A stretch of DNA of 64,000 bases from contig NC_134513.1 of NCBI RefSeq assembly GCF_027942865.1, forward strand, positions 33,473,429-33,537,428, written 5' to 3'. The position numbers and the translations under genes are program-made. Of this stretch, positions 36,150-48,000 are shown one piece after another. Below the pieces are notes generated by a model. That model had not been told where the DNA came from. It ran no database searches and worked only from the letters and a program-made list of their open reading frames with translations. Source of the DNA: Odontesthes bonariensis (taxonomy: Eukaryota > Chordata > Actinopteri > Atheriniformes > Atherinopsidae). Each line of letters starts with the position of its first letter. Within the stretch, counting starts at the first letter, position 1.

Positions 36150-36525
36150 TTAAATGCCTAGACAGGCTCATCCTGACTTACTTGATCTCTTAAATGCACG
36201 TACTGCAGCTGGAGACCTGCAGAGTCAGCGTCAGCAAACCAACTGCTCCTCGATGTACCTAGAACCAAGCTAAAAACAAAAGGCGATGGAGCTTTTGCAG
36301 CAGCTGCCCCTAAATTGTGGAACAGCTTAACTCTTTGTATTATCTGTATTATCTGTATGATCTGTTTCCACTGTTGGGCCAATCAGATTATTGCTAAAAA
36401 CCCATCTTTTTTTCTCAGCCGTCTTTTTGAGCTGAGCAATTTTATCATCCCAGCAGATTTTTTTTACGGTAATTCTTATGACTTTAAAAGTGCTATATAA
36501 ATAAAGGTGACTTGACTTGACTTAA
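36150..36525 (+). mobile_element. L2-like LINE 3' end
   Basis: Plus-strand sequence reads AFAAAAPKLWNSL-like content (GGAGCTTTTGCAGCAGCTGC, CCTAAATTGTGGAACAGC). It ends GTGCTATATAAATAAAGGTG and ACTTGACTTGACTT, the L2 terminal tail. Confidence 0.7.
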
Positions 36526-36636
36526 CATGTATCTTTCAGTTTGTTTAGTTATTTTTCTCTGTTCAAAATCTTTTTTTTCTTTCAGTGTTTGCTTCACAGA
36601 CTTTGATGATGAATGTAAGTGGAAGATGGTCTAACA

Positions 36637-36851
36637 CAGGGATGTCCAAAGTCGGTCCTCGAGAGCCGCTGTCCTGCAGGTTTCCCTGCTTCAACACACC
36701 TGATTCAGATGAAATGTATCTCTTCAAAATATTGTTAAGTTCTGCATAAGCCTGCTAACGATGCATTGATCTGAATCAGGTGTTTTGAAGCAGGGAAACT
36801 TCTAAAACCTGCAGGACAGCAGCCCTCGAGGACCGGATGTGGACATCCCTG
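36637..36851. mobile_element. hAT MITE, 215 bp, with perfect 8-bp target duplication
   Basis: The termini are CAGGGATGTCCAAAGTCGGT and CGGATGTGGACATCCCTG. Most of the element is palindromic: CTGCAGGTTTCCCTGCTTCA on one side and GAAGCAGGGAAACTTC...CCTGCAG on the other. Target duplication GTCTAACA is exact at 36629-36636 and 36852-36859. Confidence 0.9.
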
Positions 36852-37113
36852 GTCTAACATATCCTTATGGTATGATATGTCATACTGTATGAAATGCTAC
36901 ATACTTTATATTGGCAGCAGTACAAATTTAAAGTAAAAAAGTGTGCATATATATATATACATATGGAATGCAGAATATCTTTACACTATTGAACAATATT
37001 GATTGCACTCCTCTGCAATATCATGAAAATGTTAAAGGTTGAACGTTAACATTTAAATATGGGCTGTATAAGTAAGACAGTTTGCATATAAATAAACTAC
37101 AAATATTCAAGAG

Positions 37114-37617
37114 TTAAAGGACAATTTCGGTCGTTTACAACATCTAGCTGTATTGCCCAATCTACCCATGATTTAGCCATAGCAAAGACGCAAAAAAATG
37201 TCATCCGACCCTGACAGTGTTGCTTGCACGGAGATTTCGGACTGACAACATAGCCATGGGGGCATCAATTTATATTGTGTTTTAAACGCTATTTTTATAC
37301 CTCTTCTACAGCTCCAAACAACATAACATTTACGTGGTAGTGAGTAGAGGGTCCCTAAAGTCAAACCGAAGTGTCCCGAGGTCTTCATGTGGTCGGATAT
37401 AGAGTCCAGAATGAATTCAATCAAGCCTTTACCTGCTCTCAATCAGAGCTCTTCCGTCAACATGAGGCTATCTCACGCGAGACATCACGTCACGTGACAT
37501 TTCAAAATTCCAACCTGTTAGTAAGCTAGGCTTTGCTTTTGCATACAACTTCATTTCACTTTCGAAAGAAATACTGGACTATGTTTGTAAAAAACGGCAA
37601 CGAAATTGTGCTTGAAT
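37114..37617. mobile_element. TTAA-type MITE, about 500 bp
   Basis: The left end is TTAAAGGACAATTTCGGTCG and the right end read inward is TTCAAGCACAATTTCGTTGC. The right-hand TTAA has decayed to TTCAA. There is no coding content. Confidence 0.55.
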
Positions 37618-37858
37618 TATGTCTGAGGGCAAATTTCGCTGCTTTCCAACAATATCCAGAGTCATTAAAGTTAAACCCACATTAATCAGCTGTAACATTA
37701 AAGTGATCCATTAAATACTGAAATACTTATTCATGCTTTTAGGCTTTTTTTTTTTTTTTACATAAACATTCATCTAGAAAAATGCATTAAAACGTGTTTG
37801 CTTCGTTTGCAGTTGTGAAAAACACACTCATGTCTGCTCTTATTCAAGTACACTTATC

Positions 37859-38546
37859 CAGGGGCGAGGCTAGGGTATTTTTAGTGGTGCCAAGGCACCA
37901 CTAAAAACACATTTTTTTTTGCTCAAGGATGCATTATTTTAGTGATCATTTTATTTATTTTCTAGCATTTGTTTTTGTTTTAACTCTTTACTCCCAAAAT
38001 AAATCAGAATCAGAATCAGAATCAGAATCGCTTTTTATTGCCAGGTATGTGGACACACACGAGGAATTTGACTCCGGTTACACCTCACTCTCTTTAGTGC
38101 AACAATTACAAAAAAATAGACAAAAAAATAGACATAGAACAAGATTAAATCAGAAGTGCAAATTGGTGCATGGTGCAAGGATGAAACACTGAAGTCCGGT
38201 TTTAGCTGTTTAACACAGAGACAGCCTGAGGGAAGAAACTGTTCCTGTGTCTTGTTGTTTTGGCGTACAGAGTTCTGTAGCGCCTTGCAGAAGGGAGGAG
38301 TTTAAACAGATGTTGAGTTATCTTCAATATTTGTCTCAGGCTCTCTGTTATCCCTGTCAAGCCACAGTCTTTTGAAATGAAGATGTCAAAATTGAATGTC
38401 GTAGGGGAAAACACTACTCAAAGCAAAACTAATACGGCTCCAAATTTGTAAATGTACTAGTTCGCCTCAATTAGTGAGAAATAATGTGCCTCTGTGAGCA
38501 CTGGGGGCTGGGCACCCCTAAAGACCAGATCCTAAAATCGCCCCTG
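37859..38546. mobile_element. hAT-type element, 688 bp, with perfect 8-bp duplication and a nested repeat
   Basis: The termini are CAGGGGCGAGGCTAGGG and CCTAAAATCGCCCCTG (inverted repeat CAGGGGCGA / TCGCCCCTG). Target duplication CACTTATC is exact at 37851-37858 and 38547-38554. The middle (about 37999-38415) is a different dispersed repeat that begins with (AATCAG)n, so one element sits inside another. Confidence 0.9.
38003..38415 (-). repeat. Nested dispersed repeat headed by (AATCAG)n
   Basis: AATCAGAATCAGAATCAGAA is followed by CTTTTTATTGCCAGGTATGT, GTGCAACAATTACAAAAAA and GAAGAAACTGTTCCTGTGTC. This is the reverse of a LINE-type 3' end common in teleosts. Its exact family is uncertain. 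Confidence 0.55.
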
Positions 38547-38939
38547 CACTTATCAAAGGCAAATCCATTGTTTGTTTGTTCTTTCTGTATTTTAGTTGAT
38601 AATGCTTTTGTTTTGTTTTTGCACATCATCGAAATGTCTCGAAGTTAAGCATGATAAGTCTTTCTTTTTTTATATATATATACCAACAGCTTCCTAATTC
38701 GGCCGTTTGTGTTTATCAAAGCAGACACAGTTCGACAAAAGGACAAACGACAAAGAAACATGAGCGAAAGCATCCTTCTGTGGGTGTTGAGCAGTCCATC
38801 ACGTGTTTCTTCACAGTTGATCTGCAGAGCCCAGACAGAGGCGACCTAATAACGGACCTGAGGACAGCCGACAGAAGCAGCAGCCGCAAAGTTGGCAGAT
38901 ATTTGACCTTTTTAAAGAACCTGAACAGACACAGCAGGG

Positions 38940-39008
38940 ATGACGGCGCTAACCAGCTGGGAGTTGTGTGTTAAGTACGCCCTCTTCATCTTCAACTTCA
39001 TTTTCTGG
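38940..39008 (+). other. cd9: Alternative first coding exon 1a of the CD9-like gene
   Basis: The 23 codons start [13 protein letters not shown] and end FIFNFIFW, immediately before the donor GTAAGT. The context GCAGGGATGA is a fair start site. It ends in phase 0, as does exon 1b, so both splice to exon 2 at 56548. No other tetraspanin exons lie between it and exon 1b. A TATA-like stretch (TATATATATA) lies about 270 bases upstream. Confidence 0.75.
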
Positions 39009-42000
39009 GTAAGTGTAAAGAAATCCAAATATATGGGCGTTCATTTGAGCTTCCGTATTCTATCAAAAATAAACCTCTAACAAAGTTGACGAACCACCAA
39101 ATAAAAAGGTTCATCTTGGTCAAAAATCGCCAATGTGTGTCGTTAAAATGATGATTACTGTACTGTAATATCTGACTGCAGTTGGTTAAACTTTAGGACT
39201 TAATAACGCACATGAAGCTGAGCATTCGTTCAGTTTAGGTAATGTTTTAGAGGAACGAAAGTCGTCTGTTCAACATCTGGATTCTGCCTCAGGTAAACCC
39301 TTTTCCAGGTTATGCTCACTCTTTTCTAATCTCGTCTTTATCAGTTTCTAATAAGCTACAGAAACAACTGAGCATCTTCAGTTGCCTTAAACACCACACC
39401 ATGCTTTTACCTGAAAATGTGAGAAATGATGATTATAGTGTGCTCTTTTATGAATGTCACAGTCAAATCTGAAAAAGGTGGGTCAGTTTAGAAAATGCTT
39501 TTCGAGAAAAGAAAATACCCACATTGTATTTTATATTTACTTGAACTTTTATGTTATGACAGACTGTAAATGCCCAAACTATTTCTCATTTTGTCTCTTC
39601 AACTTCATCTCATGAATTGATATATATCTATTTTTGCACTTCAGGCCAGTAAGATTTGCAGAAAAAGTTGGGATGGGGGCAATTTAGGGCTAAAAATGGC
39701 ATTAGAAATAGATATATTATGTCGAAAAGGTAATGTCAACAGATGATTGTAATCATGATTTGTTATTAAAAAAAATAGTATCCATGAAATAAACTAAATA
39801 TCGACATTTTCAAAGGCAGTTATTTTATTAATGTTTTAAAAAAGTTTCTAAAACTACAAATTGATCATCAAGTTTTTGATTAATGCAGATTTCCTTGAAT
39901 GATATACATTGAATTAGGCATGGCGGACAGTGTTTTGGACAGGAGAACTATCTTATTAGGAATATTCTCCTCTTATGCTGCTGTTTTTGTGTGGCAACTA
40001 ACTGACATCACCTTCAGGTTCTCTGTAGAAAATTTGTTATTTTTGCCCTGATAGGATAAGAATAAAATAAAAACCCATATCTTCATTGTGATGGAATCTG
40101 CACTGTTTAGTACAAGTGAAAGTTTTTCTTTTTGTATTTATTTATGCGTATACTGGGAAGTATGGCGTGAAGTTTGAGCAAGACAAGTTTGGAGAAGTTC
40201 CAAAAGGGGGCGATAAAGAGTCCATCCTGTCATTAAAGGTCGGCCAGGTTGAGCAGTAGGTGCTCTTTCTTTTTCACTTCCACAGAAAAGTTGTGTGATG
40301 AACCTATTAATGTCCATCCAGCCATCCATTTTCTATACTCGCTTAAGTTTTTGAATTATTTTCAACGGGTCACGGGAGGGCTGGAGCCTATCCCAGCAGT
40401 CATCAGGCGAAAGGCAGGGTACACCCTGGACAGGCTGCCAGTCCATCACAGGGCCACACAGAGACAAACGAGAAGAACAACCACACACACTCACATTCAC
40501 ACTCACCCTTAGGGACAATTTGTTAGAGACACCAATTAAGCTAACATGCATGTTTTTGGACAGTGGGAGGAAGCCGGAGTACCCGGAGAGAACATGCAAA
40601 ATGTTTCTTTACATTTTTTAATTTCCTTGAAATAAATGAAAAGAATTCATGTTTTTTTTTTTTTATTCAAATGGTTGGGTTGAAATGCCAAAAGTATCAT
40701 TACTTCAAAAATGTTAATAGTAAGTAATTTCTTTAAACATTACAAAGCTAAACTAAATGTTATAGATGGTTTACTTTCACATTTTTTCTTTGAGATAAAC
40801 TGTAGTCACTGAAAAATGGGATTTACCCAATGGTAGAGCAGGACATTAAAGAGTTAAATCAGTCTGAAGGACGCTTCCTCATTCAGCACATTTCTCAGCA
40901 GAGAAATTTGGAGCCAATTCAAACATTTTCTGACAGACATGACAGATTATAGATTAATCATGCCATCATAACTCGAGCATACTCATGAAATGACATTTGT
41001 CATTTGTCACTGATGACGTTTTCAAACAAAGAGGAATGAAAGGCAGGCAGCAAGGGATGAGGCAGGCTCTCGCAGCGGAGGAAACAAAGCTGGTGTTGTT
41101 GGTTTCACTGGCTCTGCTGGGAACAGAGAGCAGCTCCAGGTACTTCAGAGTCCCAGTCCCAGAGTTGTGTATGAACACACCTGTGAAACCTCATTTCTCA
41201 GTCTAAAAAACAGAATGTTGTTTTTAATCTGTATGTATCATGTTTTTGCCTGCGTTGTAGCAGGGTGAGACAGCAAGAGGTGACGGTACAAATACAGAAA
41301 AAAGCATCCGAACCAACAGCTAGTTGGTCTCTCATAAACAGTTTGATTGGATCAAACAGCTTATATCTACTAAGTAATGCCTCTAAAAATATGTTAATTT
41401 GCTGTTTTTTTCCTACCAAATGACTTAAATTCCTTGAAACCTTTAGACTTGGAGTCATTGCTTCTTCTGGAAAAGCTTTTCCCTATTTTTCAGATGATAT
41501 AGCTAATTAATTTAACTTAAAAACATCAGATGGGACGCGGACAGGTCAGTATCACTGAAATACAGCTGTGGATTTCTGTATGAAGGGACAAAAATCATTG
41601 TTACACATTGAAAGTAGAGTTTAAATTGGAAGTTGATCAGTCTACTGATTTACAGTTTTGGTTAAAGCTTCTCCAAAGAGATTTGATACTTTTCTTTGTC
41701 GTATTTTGTAGTAAATGGCTTTCATAGCGCCTTATAACCTCTCTGTAGTACATACTGCCCGAACTTCTGTTTTTATAGAGCTTTAGAGGCATTTAATTAG
41801 CCGCACCTGGCTGCCACTTACCTCTTAATTCCTATGGAAGCAGTAAGGTTTTTGTCCATCCTATGTGTTTGACACATTGTAATATGTGTTGTGCCGTGTG
41901 TTCTATTTGATCACTTTCCAGACTTAAATGATTTGTGTGCCTTTAAGCCTGGGAAAAGTGTTATGATAAAAAAAGGAAGTATTCAGAATTTCCTGTGAAT

Positions 42001-45000
42001 GCTTCCAAATACAACACCTAAATCTGGCCTCCTTTCTGTGACTACCAGCAGATATGTTGAAGTTAAAGAACAAATCAGTAAATCAGAGAAATTAAACCTT
42101 TATTCCTTTTTGATTCACAGCAGTTACATTGTAAACCACACAAAAACACATCTATACATCAGCACGCCTCACACAATCCCTTTTCTCTGTTGATGTAGCT
42201 ACCCTGCAGATCATTGATCTCGGTCACTTAGTTCTGGAAGAAATTAGGCCGAGTGACAGGTGGATGGAAAGGTCGGTTCTGGAATTTAACACCACTGTCA
42301 TAAAAACGCATCCCCATGTGAGCCATACACAGGAATTTGTTGTCATGACGAAGGTGCCACAAAGACACCATCAAAAATGTCAAGTGACTGTAAAAGGATG
42401 TGGTGCAGGACTGGAAACCCTTGCATGCTCCAGGGCAGTTTTAACGGCCCGAGCCAATGTGCACAACCAAAGTTAACGTACTTCAGGATGAGTCAGAAAC
42501 ACATAGTTTTAAGGTTCACAAACTTCTCTAATGTTGCTTTAAGTATTAAGCAAGCTAACTTTATAAGGACATGGTTTGAACGCAAAATCAGACCATATTT
42601 ACGTGATTTACTAATCAGACCAGTTCCTAGCTATAACATTAACTAATAATAAGTCATTGCCCTGCAGTCCCCTTTCTTTTTTGTCTTGCCTCTTATAGTA
42701 TTAAGTATTGAGTTAATAATAGAGTTATATGTAGAAATGACTGAAGTAGCGAGAACAGAAGCTAACAAAATAGACGTCAGACATGTGAAGAAGTCATTTG
42801 TGTTTTTTGCTAAATGTTCACTCTTCAAGAGGTTTTTGAGGTTGTGAAGAAGTGTGGGCTGAGATTTATGCAACTCTGTGATAGAAAGTTATGGAAAACT
42901 GGACATTTGAAAAAGGTGCGTGCAGCCTGTGTGCTATCATAAGATATCATTCAATTTCATCCATCCATCCATCCATTATCTATACCGCTGAATCCGTCGA
43001 TCGGGTCGCGGGTGGGCTGGAGCCTATCCCAGCAGTCAATGGGCGAGAGGCGGGGTACACCCTGGACAGGCCGCCAGTCCATCGCAGGGCCACATAGAGA
43101 CATACGAGATTTTATGTTGGCTATCAAACATACTGCCTGTGATTGACATTAATGACAAAAAAGTTCTTAATTTGGTTTAAAAAAATGCAACTTTTTTTTT
43201 TCCTGGCCCTCAGGTTGTATTTTGCACATGTGTAACTGAGAATGACTGATTGATGTCCAGACCTGAGGGAAGTGGCACCTTGATTTAATTACAGTCTGTC
43301 AAATCATGTCACAATTTGTAACGAATACACACGCATTCACACTGAAAACCTGAGCCACAGAGCCCCAATACTTCACAAATCCCAGCGTGTCCCTGCTAAC
43401 CACATCAGGATTTCTAAGAATCGTGATGATAAGCATATTTACTTCTGTCACTGGCAAAATGATTACGTTTTTTATTAAGAAAATAATTTATCAGAAATCA
43501 GAATTTAATTTTATGGGTTTTTTTGTTCTTCAATAGCTCTTTTTCCTTCCAAGCAGCCAGACTTTCTTGTAATCGGTGGCACGATTCAGAGTGGTCCTGG
43601 AAATCAGAGGTGTACAGGGTGAACAGGAATGGAGACAGAACAGTCCCCTGTGGAGCTCCTGTCTTACTGAAGACCACATCAGAAAGACGGTTCCCAAGAC
43701 GAACAAACTGTGGCATTTCTGACAGATAATCAGCAACCCAGGAGACGGTAGATGTCAGCTCATCGATCCACAGCAGCTTCTCACAGAAAATATTTGGTTG
43801 AATGGTGTTGAAGGCACTGGAGAAATAAAAAAACATGATCCTCACAGTGAGTGGGGTTACATGGCACTGAAAGGATCGGATTATTGGCTAAATTACAATA
43901 AGACAGAGTTATTAAGTTCATGTAGAAACCTTAATCTGACAAGAAATTGGATCGGATCGGATTACTCGTGATTGGATTAAGACCCCAAGATAACTCGGTT
44001 GAAAGTCAAATTAAACGTGTTTGCAGACGGTGAAGCACGCGGTGAATTAGACTTTGCTTTCTACGCCTGCTCGATATTTTTTCCCGGGGTCGTGAACCAG
44101 AAGTCGGAAGAGACGATATTACTGTTGTAGTCGCCGTCGGAAAGAAACAAACAACGCCATGGATAATGCGCCGTTGTGCATCGCGTTTGTGCAATAAGCA
44201 GCTCATCACAAACGAAATGCAGATGGACGTAGCTTCATCTTGATCTTCCTATCAGGGTATGACACGCTTTGTGCCTCTGATTCAATTCATTCACCGCCAT
44301 ATATCCAAGGATAATTACCCTTGCTCAACTCATTCTTATTGTAATTTAGCCAATTATCCGATCCTTTCAGTGCCATGTAACCCCACTGAATGTCCCCCAC
44401 TGCAGCAGGTAGATGACAGCATCATCCACACCCACACGAGGCTGGTAGGCAAACTGAAGAATGTCCATGCAGGTTTCACCAGCGGTCTGAGGTGGGACAG
44501 AACCAGTCTCTCCAGGACTTTCATCACGTGTGACGTGATCGCGACTGGTCAGAAGTCGTTAAGAACAGATGGGTTGGTTTTCTTTTGTACCGGTACTATG
44601 CAGGATGTTTTCCATAGCACCGGTGTCCTCTCCTGCAACAGACTCAGATTGAAAATCTGTTGCAGGATATCAGACAGCTGGGCTGCACAGGAGTTAAGGA
44701 CCCTCGGGCTGATGCCATCAGGTCCTGCTGCTTTGGCATGTTGGAGGCTCTTCAGCTGTCTCCTCACCTGGCCAGATGTCACAGTCACGTTGGGCGGCAT
44801 GGCTGATCCTGAAGAGGTTGTTGGAGTTGGGGGTTGTAGTCCAGGGTACTCAGCAGGGGTGGTTGTGGGGAGAGCAGTGGCAAAGAAGATGTGAAGGCAG
44901 TTCCTGTGTGGGATGGCCCAGCAGGGGTCCTGATCTGAATCTGTTGAAAAATCCATTCAGCTCATTTGCTCTGTCCTGGCTGCCCCCCTGCTGGTGGTCT

Positions 45001-48000
45001 TTGATGTTGAAGCCGGTTATCTGCTTCATACCCTTCCACACATCCTTGGTGTTTTTCTGCTGGAGTTTGCTCTCCAGCTGTTTCCTGTATCAGTCCTCAC
45101 ACCTTATCAGTGCCGCCCTCAGTTCACGCTGCATCCTTTTCAACTCATCCTTGTCACCAGATCTGAAAGCTCTCTTCTTTTTATTCAGAAGAGCCTTCAA
45201 GTCACTCAGTGGGTCTACATGATGACATTAATTCGATTATAGCTATAGTTGGGTTATGCTCCTTTTTTGAGCAAGGGCAATTATCCTTGGATATATGGCG
45301 TTGAACAAATCGAATCATAGGCACAAAGCATGTCATACCCCGGTATGATAGGTACCCATTTGTGCAATGGGTGCAGTGTGGGATCATCTTGACAGAGAAC
45401 GGAACAAAAGGCAGCCGACATCCAAAGAAGAGCTTTGGGATGTCCTTCAAGAAGCCTGGAGAACTATTCCTGAAGACTCCTTAAAGACATGACAGAAAGC
45501 TCGTCTGAGAGGGTTCAGGCTGTGTTGGAGAATAAAGGAGCTCAGTCCAAATATTCACTTTCAAGCTCGTTAGAATTGCACAAACTCTGTTTCTGCCTCA
45601 TATAAAGTATTTACATTTATGTTTGCACGTTTCATTCAATCACAGCAACTATTTGCTTTTGTTCTCAAATGATGGGTGAACCAAGACCTGAGAATTAATT
45701 GGCCATTTCTTTCTGTTCTTTATTGATGGCAACAAGTGAAGTATTTCAGCGCTGGTCTCGGTATGACAGAACTCTCGCAGGAATCCGTCAGACAGAGTCC
45801 CCATTTCCGGTAACATTTTGTATTTATATGTCTCATTGTTTCACACGTTGGATCCATTATTGATCAAATATGATTGGATATGAGTAGGTTCTTCGTCATA
45901 AGCCAAATAATGTCTCTGAGTAACCCAAATAATGTGTGTGTGCTTTCCGCACCTGGTTCTCAGGGTTCCCTGTTTTGTCTGGGTCAGTCTGTCTCGTGTC
46001 CCTCCTGGATCACTTTAGGTCATCATGGAAAAGTACTGAGACTATTTCATTTATAATGTCTAAGACCAAAGCCAATTTTTACAATTACTTCATGTTTTAG
46101 TATAAATGACAAACTTATGATAAAAAGTGTTGCTCTCATTTACGTTATCAGTTAAACAATAAAGCGTGAATGACTTTATCATTTACAACAACATCATCTC
46201 CAGTCTGTGGTGGAAATTAATAATTATAGGTGTAGAAATACATTTTTGCTACTAACATGTAGATGTTGCAAAGTTTGATTAATTCCTTTAGTTTTTATCA
46301 AAGCGTTCTTTCCTGCCGCAGTGGTTTGCTCATTAAATCAATTGTCTCTGTGTTCATGTGGTTCTGGCCCTCACACTTGGAGCCTGTTAATTGCTTTCAC
46401 CTGTAGTCCAGGTAGTAAATCAGCAGGGCTTCTGTGGTCTGTCTGAAAAGCAACGCAAGCAAACACCCACAGCATTCCCACCCCTCATTCCCACCCCCTC
46501 CAGCTCATCTCTCCTCCTCCTCCATTTCCTACCAATGCCCAGGTGATCCACACATGGGTGTGGTTCACTTGCACAAAAAAAATCCTGCTGCCTCACTCTT
46601 CTTTTGTTCTTCTCACCAAGTCAAAGTAGAACGCTCATATTTTCCTCTGACAAAGGCCTAAATCTTAAGCTGAGAGCCATGAAGGGATTGCAGTGTGTCA
46701 AATACTTGGTTTTTGTCTTCAACTTCCTCTTCTGGGTATGTAGTAATCTGAAAAATGCCATTTGTGGTTGGTATGTGAGATTTCTGACACAGAGCTACTA
46801 TTGAAGTGGTTTGGTTTGAATTCTTCTGTTATGTTTGACCTGCCTTTGATTGTTGTTCAGCGGTGTGTGTACGTATGTGTGTGTGACCGCTGAAGGAAAG
46901 AAATCTGGAACTAGTTAACCTTAAAGCTGCTTTTAGCTGTATTTACAGTTAAATTGCTGGCTTTTTGTGTGTGTTTTCTCTTTCAGTTGCAAATCAGCAG
47001 AGTAGCTTCAGGTGTTAATGTTAGGTGTAAACCAAGAGTTTGGCGTGAGATAATACCTGCTGAGTCCTTGTTGTTCAACTGAAGTCAAAACTTTGAACTA
47101 ACCTTCAACATTTTAATCATCTTTTGTTTGGCACTCTCTAAATCTGCTTTAGATCTCAGCTCGAACACTTTTGACTATTTCACTTATCTTTCAGGACACA
47201 AAACAAAAAATGCATCATGTTAATTTTAGAGCGAGAGTTGATTTTCATGTTGGTGCTTTTTTTTTTTGGTTGAGTAATGAGAAAAGCAGGATTGATGAAA
47301 AACATCCTAATTGGAGGGTTAAATTCAGCTCGCAATATGTTTCTACTCCTTAAAACAAATATGTTTGATTTAAAGAGTCAAAAGTTGATCCCATCTTTGA
47401 GTGTCTGTTCAGAGTCAATTATCAAGCATTAATGAAACATTTTTAATTTAATTTATTTTTTTTTTTTTTAGGACAAGCTTGTCTTAAAAGTGATATTTTC
47501 TTGCTCTAGATCAGAGAGGACTGAGATGTGGATTGTAGCTTAGACAAAGAAAAATGAAGAGATGGCGTTAATCCCCACCCCTCTGATGTTTTATAATTAT
47601 TTAAATTACTAATCTATAATAAAGGTAATAGTTGATGAAGGGAAAACTTCCTTTGCTTCCTGGTCATTTCACCCTCATTCGTGACATGAATGTTGAGCGT
47701 TACAAACCAACACTTAGAGCCTGGAGATGCCTCAGAGATTTATCATGCTAATTCAGTTCCTTTTTGGTGTAAATGAAGCTGGGGTAATGACTGTACCTTA
47801 TGTAGCCAACATCATAGTAGTACATTTAGTTTCAGCCCAGTTTTTTTTAATGTGTCACATGTTTGTCAGATTGGTAAAAGTATTGAACTCCCAGCAGCAG
47901 AGGGAAAACTCATTCTGAGATCCACGGTGAGGTTGGGGTGATGTGGTGCCCTGAGCAGCTGTTCGGACCTTTTGCTGCAGGTCATGACCTCCGATCTCAT

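Noticed and set aside
37979..38040. (AATCAG)n tract considered as a possible CRISPR or satellite array
   Set aside because: It is only four units long with no spacers. It is the simple-repeat head of a dispersed element.
44259..44894. 211-codon plus-strand open frame, the longest in the window
   Set aside because: It crosses from the foldback MITE into antisense Rex1 sequence, so it is a chance frame over two transposable elements.
44776..45222. 148-codon plus-strand frame
   Set aside because: It is the antisense of the Rex1 reverse-transcriptase fragment, not a gene.
46604..46678. Upstream in-frame ATG before exon 1b of the CD9-like gene
   Set aside because: The 25 extra residues have no tetraspanin similarity, and the start at 46679 gives the usual short cytosolic tail.
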